Assembly (NCBI GenBank): GCA_009760855.2 | Contig: WPIO01000128.1 | Location: 1,101,913-1,165,912 of the forward strand | Source of the DNA: Cristatella mucedo | Taxonomy: Eukaryota; Bryozoa; Phylactolaemata; Cristatellidae | DNA: 64,000 nucleotides | Direction of reading: 5' to 3' | In this document: piece by piece, positions 47,184 through 60,877 of the stretch | Layout of the letters: each line of letters opens with the position of its first letter | How positions within the stretch are numbered: position 1 is the stretch's first letter | Notes under the pieces: model-generated | What the model saw: only the letters and a program-made list of their open reading frames with translations | What the model was told of the DNA's origin: nothing | The model's database searches: none | Translations under genes and position numbers: made by a program

Positions 47184-49594
47184 GCGTCTTTTCTTTAGGA
47201 AATATATATCCTTCGGTTTTTATACGTAGTCCCATTTATTAATTTATAATCTTACTGGTACTACCTTCAGACCGCAGGCGTTCCGAATAAGTACTCTCAT
47301 CTCAAACAGTTTAAGCGTCTTTTCTGCGGCAAATATGTATCCATTAATGTTATACTTAGCTTCCTTAAATCAATAATTATCTTTCCTTTAGCACCTTTAA
47401 ACCGCAGGCGTCCTGCGTAAATTATCGCCTTTGCAAAAGTCATGAACGCGTCTTGGGATCATTTACCCAATAAATAGTCTCGTTTGACAATGTATTACCT
47501 TTCTGGTACTACCTTTCAAACGCCGCTTTCCCGAGTAAATCCCCTCCTCAAACCATTTACGCGTCTTTCCTTCCGGAAACGTATGTTCGTTATTGTTTAG
47601 ATTAGTCTTAATAAGTACTGCATTATTCAACTTGTCAATCCTTCAAACCGCGGGCGTTCCGAGTAAGTTATCTTCCAAGCTATAACTATCTACGCGTCCT
47701 CTTTTCCAGAAATATAGATCCTTTACTAACATATAAAGTCTCAATAAATTATTATCTCTAATACTAGCTTTACCTGTCAACCGCAGGCGTTCCGAGTAAA
47801 TTTATCTAACTGCCATAACCATTTACGCGTCTTTTCTTCGGGAAATATGCGTCCTTTAGTGTAATAAATAGTCTTATGAAATTCATTGTAATCCAGCTAG
47901 AAGATTCTTCAAAACAGGCATTCTGAGTAAATTAACTTTATTGCCTAAACCATTCGAGCGTCTTTTCTTTAGAAAATATATATCCTTCGGTTATATTCGT
48001 AGTCTCATTTATAAATTTAAAATCTTACTGGTACTACCTTCCGACCGCAGGCGTTCCGAATAAGTACTCTCACCTCAAACAGTTTACGCGTCTTTTCTGC
48101 GGCAAATATGTATCCTTTAACATTATAAATACTCTCACTAACTCAATAACTGTCTTACGGGTAGTACCTTTACACCGCAGGCGTCCCGTGTAAATTATCG
48201 CCTTTGCAAAATTCATGAATGCGTCTTGGGATCATTTACCCGATAAATAGTCTCATTTGGCAATGTGATACCTTTCTAGTAGTACCTTTCAAACGCCGCT
48301 GTCCCGAGTGAATCCACTCCACAAACCATTTACGGGTCTTTTCTTCCGGAAACGTATGTTCGTTATTGTTGCGATTAGTCTTAATAAGTACTGCATTATT
48401 CAACTTGTCAATCCTTCAAACCGCGGGCGTTCCGAGTAAGTTATTTTCCAAGCTATAACTATCTACGCGTCCTCTTTTCCAGAAATATAGATCCTTTAGT
48501 AACATATAAAGTCTCAATAAATGATTATCTCTCTTACTAGCTTTACATGTCAACCGCAGGCGTTACGAGTAAGTTATCTAACTGCTATAACCATTTACAC
48601 GTCTTTTCTTCGGAAAATATGCAGCCTTTAGTGTTATACATTGTCTTATGAAATGCATTGTAATCCAGCTAAAAGATTCTTGAAAACGCCGGCGTTTCGA
48701 GTAAATTATCTTTGAGCTTAAACTATTCGGGCGTCTTTTTTCTTTGAGAAATATTTATCCTTTAGTTGGATACATAGTCTCAATAAATTTGTATTATCTT
48801 ACTTGTAGTATCTTCTAACCGCAGGCATTGTTACGTGCCGATTGTTACGTACTAGATATCAACTGACCCGATTATTACGAGCCCGATTTATACGTACCCG
48901 ATTATTAATTCCCCGATTATCACGTCCTCGATTAATACGTCCTTGACTATTACGTCCTCGATTATTAAGTACCCGATTGTGAAGTGCCCGATTATTACAT
49001 ACCCGATTATCACGTCACTGATTATTATGTGCCCGATTAATACAAGCCCGATTACTACGTCTCCGAGTATTACGTCCGCGATTATTAGGTGCCCGATTAA
49101 TACATACCAGATTATCACGTCACTGATTATTATCCGCCCGATTATTACGAGGCCGATTATCATGTCCCTGAATATTACGTCACCGATTATTACGTCTTCT
49201 ATTATTACGGCACCGATTATTAGGTGGTCTATTATTTCATAACTGATAATCACGTCACCGATTAGTATCTGCCCAAATAATACGAGCCCGATTGGAACGT
49301 GCCCCATTAGTACGTGTAATTATTTCGTATCCGATTATTACGTACCTGATTACAACGGACTGAATTATCACGTTTTCGGTTATTTTATCCGATTAGTACG
49401 TACCCGATTATTTCGAGCCCGATGATTACCTATCCGAATAATATGTCCCCGAGCACTACAAGCAACGGCAAGTCTATAAGACTTATTTGCATCTTCCGCT
49501 ATCTAGTGCGGATTGCCGCCATCTTTTGCGATAACTGTATGCTACGGGTAGCTGATGCGGATGGCATCGATCTTGCCCGATTTGCCTTTAGCTG
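47184..49594 (+). repeat. HOR unit 18 (12 + M7, 2411 bp)
   Basis: One extra T near 47217 and two near 48736. Carries the shared T at 48445. Confidence 0.92.
48827..49451. repeat. 15-bp minisatellite insert, unit 18
   Basis: Core-type tract. Spacer 49452-49594 follows. Confidence 0.92.
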
Positions 49595-52005
49595 GCGTCT
49601 TTTCTTTAGGAAAAATATATATCCTTCGGTTTTATACGTAGTCCCATTTATTAATTTATAATCTTACTGGTACTACCTTCAGACCGCAGGCGTTCCGAAT
49701 AAGTACTCTCATCTCAAACAGTTTAAGCGTCTTTTCTGCGGCAAATATGTATCCATTAATGTTATACTTAGCTTCCTTAAATCAATAATTATCTTTCCTT
49801 TAGCACCTTTAAACCGCAGGCGTCCTGCGTAAATTATCGCCTTTGCAAAAGTCATGAACGCGTCTTGGGATCATTTACCCAATAAATAGTCTCGTTTGAC
49901 AATGTATTACCTTTCTGGTACTACCTTTCAAACGCCGCTTTCCCGAGTAAATCCCCTCCTCAAACCATTTACGCGTCTTTCCTTCCGGAAACGTATGTTC
50001 GTTATTGTTTAGATTAGTCTTAATAAGTACTGCATTATTCAACTTGTCAATCCTTCAAACCGCGGGCGTTCCGAGTAAGTTATCTTCCAAGCTATAACTA
50101 TCTACGCGTCCTCTTTTCCAGAAATATAGATCCTTTACTAACATATAAAGTCTCAATAAAATTATTATCTCTAATACTAGCTTTACCTGTCAACCGCAGG
50201 CGTTCCGAGTAAATTTATCTAACTGCCATAACCATTTACGCGTCTTTTCTTCGGGAAATATGCGTCCTTTAGTGTAATAAATAGTCTTATGAAATTCATT
50301 GTAATCCAGCTAGAAGATTCTTCAAAACAGGCATTCTGAGTAAATTAACTTTATTGCCTAAACCATTCGAGCGTCTTTTCTTTAGAAAATATATATCCTT
50401 CGGTTATATTCGTAGTCTCATTTATAAATTTAAAATCTTACTGGTACTACCTTCCGACCGCAGGCGTTCCGAATAAGTACTCTCACCTCAAACAGTTTAC
50501 GCGTCTTTTCTGCGGCAAATATGTATCCTTTAACATTATAAATACTCTCACTAACTCAATAACTGTCTTACGGGTAGTACCTTTACACCGCAGGCGTCCC
50601 GTGTAAATTATCGCCTTTGCAAAATTCATGAATGCGTCTTGGGATCATTTACCCGATAAATAGTCTCATTTGGCAATGTGATACCTTTCTAGTAGTACCT
50701 TTCAAACGCCGCTGTCCCGAGTGAATCCACTCCACAAACCATTTACGGGTCTTTTCTTCCGGAAACGTATGTTCGTTATTGTTGCGATTAGTCTTAATAA
50801 GTACTGCATTATTCAACTTGTCAATCCTTCAAACCGCGGGCGTTCCGAGTAAGTTATTTTCCAAGCTATAACTATCTACGCGTCCTCTTTTCCAGAAATA
50901 TAGATCCTTTAGTAACATATAAAGTCTCAATAAATGATTATCTCTCTTACTAGCTTTACATGTCAACCGCAGGCGTTACGAGTAAGTTATCTAACTGCTA
51001 TAACCATTTACACGTCTTTTCTTCGGAAAATATGCAGCCTTTAGTGTTATACATTGTCTTATGAAATGCATTGTAATCCAGCTAAAAGATTCTTGAAAAC
51101 GCCGGCGTTTCGAGTAAATTATCTTTGAGCTTAAACTATTCGGGCGTCTTTTCTTTGAGAAATATTTATCCTTTAGTTGGATACATAGTCTCAATAAATT
51201 TGTATTATCTTACTTGTAGTATCTTCTAACCGCAGGCATTGTTACGTGCCGATTGTTACGTACTAGATATCAACTGACCCGATTATTACGAGCCCGATTT
51301 ATACGTACCCGATTATTAATTCCCCGATTATCACGTCCTCGATTAATACGTCCTTGACTATTACGTCCTCGATTATTAAGTACCCGATTGTGAAGTGCCC
51401 GATTATTACATACCCGATTATCACGTCACTGATTATTATGTGCCCGATTAATACAAGCCCGATTACTACGTCTCCGAGTATTACGTCCGCGATTATTAGG
51501 TGCCCGATTAATACATACCAGATTATCACGTCACTGATTATTATCCGCCCGATTATTACGAGGCCGATTATCATGTCCCTGAATATTACGTCACCGATTA
51601 TTACGTCTTCTATTATTACGGCACCGATTATTAGGTGGTCTATTATTTCATAACTGATAATCACGTCACCGATTAGTATCTGCCCAAATAATACGAGCCC
51701 GATTGGAACGTGCCCCATTAGTACGTGTAATTATTTCGTATCCGATTATTACGTACCTGATTACAACGGACTGAATTATCACGTTTTCGGTTATTTTATC
51801 CGATTAGTACGTACCCGATTATTTCGAGCCCGATGATTACCTATCCGAATAATATGTCCCCGAGCACTACAAGCAACGGCAAGTCTATAAGACTTATTTG
51901 CATCTTCCGCTATCTAGTGCGGATTGCCGCCATCTTTTGCGATAACTGTATGCTACGGGTAGCTGATGCGGATGGCATCGATCTTGCCCGATTTGCCTTT
52001 AGCTG
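49595..52005 (+). repeat. HOR unit 19 (12 + M7, 2411 bp)
   Basis: Two extra A's near 49611 and one near 50160. Carries the shared T at 50858. Confidence 0.92.
51238..51862. repeat. 15-bp minisatellite insert, unit 19
   Basis: Core-type tract. Spacer 51863-52005 follows. Confidence 0.92.
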
Positions 52006-54423
52006 GCGTCTTTTCTTTAGGAAATATATATCCTTCGGTTTTATACGTAGTCCCATTTATTTTTATTTATTAATTTATAATCTTACTGGTACTACCTTCA
52101 GACCGCAGGCGTTCCGAATAAGTACTCTCATCTCAAACAGTTTAAGCGTCTTTTCTGCGGCAAATATGTATCCATTAATGTTATACTTAGCTTCCTTAAA
52201 TCAATAATTATCTTTCCTTTAGCACCTTTAAACCGCAGGCGTCCTGCGTAAATTATCGCCTTTGCAAAAGTCATGAACGCGTCTTGGGATCATTTACCCA
52301 ATAAATAGTCTCGTTTGACAATGTATTACCTTTCTGGTACTACCTTTCAAACGCCGCTTTCCCGAGTAAATCCCCTCCTCAAACCATTTACGCGTCTTTC
52401 CTTCCGGAAACGTATGTTCGTTATTGTTTAGATTAGTCTTAATAAGTACTGCATTATTCAACTTGTCAATCCTTCAAACCGCGGGCGTTCCGAGTAAGTT
52501 ATCTTCCAAGCTATAACTATCTACGCGTCCTCTTTTCCAGAAATATAGATCCTTTACTAACATATAAAGTCTCAATAAATTATTATCTCTAATACTAGCT
52601 TTACCTGTCAACCGCAGGCGTTCCGAGTAAATTTATCTAACTGCCATAACCATTTACGCGTCTTTTCTTCGGGAAATATGCGTCCTTTAGTGTAATAAAT
52701 AGTCTTATGAAATTCATTGTAATCCAGCTAGAAGATTCTTCAAAACAGGCATTCTGAGTAAATTAACTTTATTGCCTAAACCATTCGAGCGTCTTTTCTT
52801 TAGAAAATATATATCCTTCGGTTATATTCGTAGTCTCATTTATAAATTTAAAATCTTACTGGTACTACCTTCCGACCGCAGGCGTTCCGAATAAGTACTC
52901 TCACCTCAAACAGTTTACGCGTCTTTTCTGCGGCAAATATGTATCCTTTAACATTATAAATACTCTCACTAACTCAATAACTGTCTTACGGGTAGTACCT
53001 TTACACCGCAGGCGTCCCGTGTAAATTATCGCCTTTGCAAAATTCATGAATGCGTCTTGGGATCATTTACCCGATAAATAGTCTCATTTGGCAATGTGAT
53101 ACCTTTCTAGTAGTACCTTTCAAACGCCGCTGTCCCGAGTGAATCCACTCCACAAACCATTTACGGGTCTTTTCTTCCGGAAACGTATGTTCGTTATTGT
53201 TGCGATTAGTCTTAATAAGTACTGCATTATTCAACTTGTCAATCCTTCAAACCGCGGGCGTTCCGAGTAAGTTATCTTCCAAGCTATAACTATCTACGCG
53301 TCCTCTTTTCCAGAAATATAGATCCTTTAGTAACATATAAAGTCTCAATAAATGATTATCTCTCTTACTAGCTTTACATGTCAACCGCAGGCGTTACGAG
53401 TAAGTTATCTAACTGCTATAACCATTTACACGTCTTTTCTTCGGAAAATATGCAGCCTTTAGTGTTATGCATTGTCTTATGAAATGCATTGTAATCCAGC
53501 TAAAAGATTCTTGAAAACGCCGGCGTTTCGAGTAAATTATCTTTGAGCTTAAACTATTCGGGCGTCTTTTCTTTGAGAAATATTTATCCTTTAGTTGGAT
53601 ACATAGTCTCAATAAATTTGTATTATCTTACTTGTAGTATCTTCTAACCGCAGGCATTGTTACGTGCCGATTGTTACGTACTAGATATCAACTGACCCGA
53701 TTATTACGAGCCCGATTTATACGTACCCGATTATTAATTCCCCGATTATCACGTCCTCGATTAATACGTCCTTGACTATTACGTCCTCGATTATTAAGTA
53801 CCCGATTGTGAAGTGCCCGATTATTACATACCCGATTATCACGTCACTGATTATTATGTGCCCGATTAATACAAGCCCGATTACTACGTCTCCGAGTATT
53901 ACGTCCGCGATTATTAGGTGCCCGATTAATACATACCAGATTATCACGTCACTGATTATTATCCGCCCGATTATTACGAGGCCGATTATCATGTCCCTGA
54001 ATATTACGTCACCGATTATTACGTCTTCTATTATTACGGCACCGATTATTAGGTGGTCTATTATTTCATAACTGATAATCACGTCACCGATTAGTATCTG
54101 CCCAAATAATACGAGCCCGATTGGAACGTGCCCCATTAGTACGTGTAATTATTTCGTATCCGATTATTACGTACCTGATTACAACGGACTGAATTATCAC
54201 GTTTTCGGTTATTTTATCCGATTAGTACGTACCCGATTATTTCGAGCCCGATGATTACCTATCCGAATAATATGTCCCCGAGCACTACAAGCAACGGCAA
54301 GTCTATAAGACTTATTTGCATCTTCCGCTATCTAGTGCGGATTGCCGCCATCTTTTGCGATAACTGTATGCTACGGGTAGCTGATGCGGATGGCATCGAT
54401 CTTGCCCGATTTGCCTTTAGCTG
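52006..54423 (+). repeat. HOR unit 20 (12 + M7, 2418 bp)
   Basis: A 10-bp insertion of TTTAT repeats near 52060 (CATTTATTTTTATTTATTAA) accounts for the whole excess over 2408 and is the largest indel in the core. Confidence 0.92.
53656..54280. repeat. 15-bp minisatellite insert, unit 20
   Basis: Core-type tract. Spacer 54281-54423 follows. Confidence 0.92.
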
Positions 54424-56058
54424 GCGTCTTTTCTTTAGGAAATATATATCCTTCGGTTTTATACGTAGTCCCATTTATTAATTTATAATCTTACTGGTAC
54501 TACCTTCAGACCGCAGGCGTTCCGAATAAGTACTCTCATCTCAAACAGTTTAAGCGTCTTTTCTGCGGCAAATATGTATCCATTAATGTTATACTTAGCT
54601 TCCTTAAATCAATAATTATCTTTCCTTTAGCACCTTTAAACCGCAGGCGTCCTGCGTAAATTATCGCCTTTGCAAAAGTCATGAACGCGTCTTGGGATCA
54701 TTTACCCAATAAATAGTCTCGTTTGACAATGTATTACCTTTCTGGTACTACCTTTCAAACGCCGCTTTCCCGAGTAAATCCCCTCCTCAAACCATTTACG
54801 CGTCTTTCCTTCCGGAAACGTATGTTCGTTATTGTTTAGATTAGTCTTAATAAGTACTGCATTATTCAACTTGTCAATCCTTCAAACCGCGGGCGTTCCG
54901 AGTAAGTTATCTTCCAAGCTATAACTATCTACGCGTCCTCTTTTCCAGAAATATAGATCCTTTAGTAACATATAAAGTCTCAATAAATGATTATCTCTCT
55001 TACTAGCTTTACATGTCAACCGCAGGCGTTACGAGTAAGTTATCTAACTGCTATAACCATTTACACGTCTTTTCTTCGGAAAATATGCAGCCTTTAGTGT
55101 TATACATTGTCTTATGAAATGCATTGTAATCCAGCTAAAAGATTCTTGAAAACGCCGGCGTTTCGAGTAAATTATCTTTGAGCTTAAACTATTCGGGCGT
55201 CTTTTCTTTGAGAAATATTTATCCTTTAGTTGGATACATAGTCTCACTAAATTTGTATTATCTTACTTGTAGTATCTTCTAACCGCAGGCATTGTTACGT
55301 GCCGATTGTTACGTACTAGATATCAACTGACCCGATTATTACGAGCCCGATTTATACGTACCCGATTATTAATTCCCCGATTATCACGTCCTCGATTAAT
55401 ACGTCCTTGACTATTACGTCCTCGATTATTAAGTACCCGATTGTGAAGTGCCCGATTATTACATACCCGATTATCACGTCACTGATTATTATGTGCCCGA
55501 TTAATACAAGCCCGATTACTACGTCTCCGAGTATTACGTCCGCGATTATTAGGTGCCCGATTAATACATACCAGATTATCACGTCACTGATTATTATCCG
55601 CCCGATTATTACGAGGCCGATTATCATGTCCCTGAATATTACGTCACCGATTATTACGTCTTCTATTATTACGGCACCGATTATTAGGTGGTCTATTATT
55701 TCATAACTGATAATCACGTCACCGATTAGTATCTGCCCAAATAATACGAGCCCGATTGGAACGTGCCCCATTAGTACGTGTAATTATTTCGTATCCGATT
55801 ATTACGTACCTGATTACAACGGACTGAATTATCACGTTTTCGGTTATTTTATCCGATTAGTACGTACCCGATTATTTCGAGCCCGATGATTACCTATCCG
55901 AATAATATGTCCCCGAGCACTACAAGCAACGGCAAGTCTATAAGACTTATTTGCATCTTCCGCTATCTAGTGCGGATTGCCGCCATCTTTTGCGATAACT
56001 GTATGCTACGGGTAGCTGATGCGGATGGCATCGATCTTGCCCGATTTGCCTTTAGCTG
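54424..56058 (+). repeat. HOR unit 21 (6 + M7, 1635 bp)
   Basis: An isolated short unit between long units, 19 kb from the other short ones, with the same M4-first-block / M5-second-block join (~54841-54961). Confidence 0.93.
55291..55915. repeat. 15-bp minisatellite insert, unit 21
   Basis: Core-type tract. Spacer 55916-56058 follows. Confidence 0.92.
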
Positions 56059-58467
56059 GCGTCTTTTCTTTAGGAAATATATATCCTTCGGTTTTTATAC
56101 GTAGTCCCATTTATTAATTTATAATCTTACTGGTACTACCTTCAGACCGCAGGCGTTCCGAATAAGTACTCTCATCTCAAACAGTTTAAGCGTCTTTTCT
56201 GCGGCAAATATGTATCCATTAATGTTATACTTAGCTTCCTTAAATCAATAATTATCTTTCCTTTAGCACCTTTAAACCGCAGGCGTCCTGCGTAAATTAT
56301 CGCCTTTGCAAAAGTCATGAACGCGTCTTGGGATCATTTACCCAATAAATAGTCTCGTTTGACAATGTATTACCTTTCTGGTACTACCTTTCAAACGCCG
56401 CTTTCCCGAGTAAATCCCCTCCTCAAACCATTTACGCGTCTTTCCTTCCGGAAACGTATGTTCGTTATTGTTTAGATTAGTCTTAATAAGTACTGCATTA
56501 TTCAACTTGTCAATCCTTCAAACCGCGGGCGTTCCGAGTAAGTTATCTTCCAAGCTATAACTATCTACGCGTCCTCTTTTCCAGAAATATAGATCCTTTA
56601 CTAACATATAAAGTCTCAATAAATTATTATCTCTAATACTAGCTTTACCTGTCAACCGCAGGCGTTCCGAGTAAATTTATCTAACTGCCATAACCATTTA
56701 CGCGTCTTTTCTTCGGGAAATATGCGTCCTTTAGTGTAATAAATAGTCTTATGAAATTCATTGTAATCCAGCTAGAAGATTCTTCAAAACAGGCATTCTG
56801 AGTAAATTAACTTTATTGCCTAAACCATTCGAGCGTCTTTTCTTTAGAAAATATATATCCTTCGGTTATATTCGTAGTCTCATTTATAAATTTAAAATCT
56901 TACTGGTACTACCTTCCGACCGCAGGCGTTCCGAATAAGTACTCTCACCTCAAACAGTTTACGCGTCTTTTCTGCGGCAAATATGTATCCTTTAACATTA
57001 TAAATACTCTCACTAACTCAATAACTGTCTTACGGGTAGTACCTTTACACCGCAGGCGTCCCGTGTAAATTATCGCCTTTGCAAAATTCATGAATGCGTC
57101 TTGGGATCATTTACCCGATAAATAGTCTCATTTGGCAATGTGATACCTTTCTAGTAGTACCTTTCAAACGCCGCTGTCCCGAGTGAATCCACTCCACAAA
57201 CCATTTACGGGTCTTTTCTTCCGGAAACGTATGTTCGTTATTGTTGCGATTAGTCTTAATAAGTACTGCATTATTCAACTTGTCAATCCTTCAAACCGCG
57301 GGCGTTCCGAGTAAGTTATCTTCCAAGCTATAACTATCTACGCGTCCTCTTTTCCAGAAATATAGATCCTTTAGTAACATATAAAGTCTCAATAAATGAT
57401 TATCTCTCTTACTAGCTTTACATGTCAACCGCAGGCGTTACGAGTAAGTTATCTAACTGCTATAACCATTTACACGTCTTTTCTTCGGAAAATATGCAGC
57501 CTTTAGTGTTATACATTGTCTTATGAAATGCATTGTAATCCAGCTAAAAGATTCTTGAAAACGCCGGCGTTTCGAGTAAATTATCTTTGAGCTTAAACTA
57601 TTCGGGCGTCTTTTCTTTGAGAAATATTTATCCTTTAGTTGGATACATAGTCTCAATAAATTTGTATTATCTTACTTGTAGTATCTTCTAACCGCAGGCA
57701 TTGTTACGTGCCGATTGTTACGTACTAGATATCAACTGACCCGATTATTACGAGCCCGATTTATACGTACCCGATTATTAATTCCCCGATTATCACGTCC
57801 TCGATTAATACGTCCTTGACTATTACGTCCTCGATTATTAAGTACCCGATTGTGAAGTGCCCGATTATTACATACCCGATTATCACGTCACTGATTATTA
57901 TGTGCCCGATTAATACAAGCCCGATTACTACGTCTCCGAGTATTACGTCCGCGATTATTAGGTGCCCGATTAATACATACCAGATTATCACGTCACTGAT
58001 TATTATCCGCCCGATTATTACGAGGCCGATTATCATGTCCCTGAATATTACGTCACCGATTATTACGTCTTCTATTATTACGGCACCGATTATTAGGTGG
58101 TCTATTATTTCATAACTGATAATCACGTCACCGATTAGTATCTGCCCAAATAATACGAGCCCGATTGGAACGTGCCCCATTAGTACGTGTAATTATTTCG
58201 TATCCGATTATTACGTACCTGATTACAACGGACTGAATTATCACGTTTTCGGTTATTTTATCCGATTAGTACGTACCCGATTATTTCGAGCCCGATGATT
58301 ACCTATCCGAATAATATGTCCCCGAGCACTACAAGCAACGGCAAGTCTATAAGACTTATTTGCATCTTCCGCTATCTAGTGCGGATTGCCGCCATCTTTT
58401 GCGATAACTGTATGCTACGGGTAGCTGATGCGGATGGCATCGATCTTGCCCGATTTGCCTTTAGCTG
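56059..58467 (+). repeat. HOR unit 22 (12 + M7, 2409 bp)
   Basis: One extra T near 56093 (CGGTTTTTATACG), the same change as at 47217 in unit 18. Confidence 0.92.
57700..58324. repeat. 15-bp minisatellite insert, unit 22
   Basis: Core-type tract. Spacer 58325-58467 follows. Confidence 0.92.
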
Positions 58468-60877
58468 GCGTCTTTTCTTTAGGAAATATATATCCTTCGG
58501 TTTTATACGTAGTCCCATTTATTAATTTATAATCTTACTGGTACTACCTTCAGACCGCAGGCGTTCCGAATAAGTACTCTCATCTCAAACAGTTTAAGCG
58601 TCTTTTCTGCGGCAAATATGTATCCATTAATGTTATACTTAGCTTCCTTAAATCAATAATTATCTTTCCTTTAGCACCTTTAAACCGCAGGCGTCCTGCG
58701 TAAATTATCGCCTTTGCAAAAGTCATGAACGCGTCTTGGGATCATTTACCCAATAAATAGTCTCGTTTGACAATGTATTACCTTTCTGGTACTACCTTTC
58801 AAACGCCGCTTTCCCGAGTAAATCCCCTCCTCAAACCATTTACGCGTCTTTCCTTCCGGAAACGTATGTTCGTTATTGTTTAGATTAGTCTTAATAAGTA
58901 CTGCATTATTCAACTTGTCAATCCTTCAAACCGCGGGCGTTCCGAGTAAGTTATCTTCCAAGCTATAACTATCTACGCGTCCTCTTTTCCAGAAATATAG
59001 ATCCTTTACTAACATATAAAGTCTCAATAAATTATTATCTCTAATACTAGCTTTACCTGTCAACCGCAGGCGTTCCGAGTAAATTTATCTAACTGCCATA
59101 ACCATTTACGCGTCTTTTTCTTCGGGAAATATGCGTCCTTTAGTGTAATAAATAGTCTTATGAAATTCATTGTAATCCAGCTAGAAGATTCTTCAAAACA
59201 GGCATTCTGAGTAAATTAACTTTATTGCCTAAACCATTCGAGCGTCTTTTCTTTAGAAAATATATATCCTTCGGTTATATTCGTAGTCTCATTTATAAAT
59301 TTAAAATCTTACTGGTACTACCTTCCGACCGCAGGCGTTCCGAATAAGTACTCTCACCTCAAACAGTTTACGCGTCTTTTCTGCGGCAAATATGTATCCT
59401 TTAACATTATAAATACTCTCACTAACTCAATAACTGTCTTACGGGTAGTACCTTTACACCGCAGGCGTCCCGTGTAAATTATCGCCTTTGCAAAATTCAT
59501 GAATGCGTCTTGGGATCATTTACCCGATAAATAGTCTCATTTGGCAATGTGATACCTTTCTAGTAGTACCTTTCAAACGCCGCTGTCCCGAGTGAATCCA
59601 CTCCACAAACCATTTACGGGTCTTTTCTTCCGGAAACGTATGTTCGTTATTGTTGCGATTAGTCTTAATAAGTACTGCATTATTCAACTTGTCAATCCTT
59701 CAAACCGCGGGCGTTCCGAGTAAGTTATCTTCCAAGCTATAACTATCTACGCGTCCTCTTTTCCAGAAATATAGATCCTTTAGTAACATATAAAGTCTCA
59801 ATAAATGATTATCTCTCTTACTAGCTTTACATGTCAACCGCAGGCGTTACGAGTAAGTTATCTAACTGCTATAACCATTTACACGTCTTTTCTTCGGAAA
59901 ATATGCAGCCTTTAGTGTTATACATTGTCTTATGAAATGCATTGTAATCCAGCTAAAAGATTCTTGAAAAACGCCGGCGTTTCGAGTAAATTATCTTTGA
60001 GCTTAAACTATTCGGGCGTCTTTTCTTTGAGAAATATTTATCCTTTAGTTGGATACATAGTCTCACTAAATTTGTATTATCTTACTTGTAGTATCTTCTA
60101 ACCGCAGGCATTGTTACGTGCCGATTGTTACGTACTAGATATCAACTGACCCGATTATTACGAGCCCGATTTATACGTACCCGATTATTAATTCCCCGAT
60201 TATCACGTCCTCGATTAATACGTCCTTGACTATTACGTCCTCGATTATTAAGTACCCGATTGTGAAGTGCCCGATTATTACATACCCGATTATCACGTCA
60301 CTGATTATTATGTGCCCGATTAATACAAGCCCGATTACTACGTCTCCGAGTATTACGTCCGCGATTATTAGGTGCCCGATTAATACATACCAGATTATCA
60401 CGTCACTGATTATTATCCGCCCGATTATTACGAGGCCGATTATCATGTCCCTGAATATTACGTCACCGATTATTACGTCTTCTATTATTACGGCACCGAT
60501 TATTAGGTGGTCTATTATTTCATAACTGATAATCACGTCACCGATTAGTATCTGCCCAAATAATACGAGCCCGATTGGAACGTGCCCCATTAGTACGTGT
60601 AATTATTTCGTATCCGATTATTACGTACCTGATTACAACGGACTGAATTATCACGTTTTCGGTTATTTTATCCGATTAGTACGTACCCGATTATTTCGAG
60701 CCCGATGATTACCTATCCGAATAATATGTCCCCGAGCACTACAAGCAACGGCAAGTCTATAAGACTTATTTGCATCTTCCGCTATCTAGTGCGGATTGCC
60801 GCCATCTTTTGCGATAACTGTATGCTACGGGTAGCTGATGCGGATGGCATCGATCTTGCCCGATTTGCCTTTAGCTG
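58468..60877 (+). repeat. HOR unit 23 (12 + M7, 2410 bp)
   Basis: One extra T near 59116 and one extra A near 59967. The latter repeats the change at 43866 in unit 16. Confidence 0.92.
60110..60734. repeat. 15-bp minisatellite insert, unit 23
   Basis: Core-type tract. Spacer 60735-60877 follows. Confidence 0.92.
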
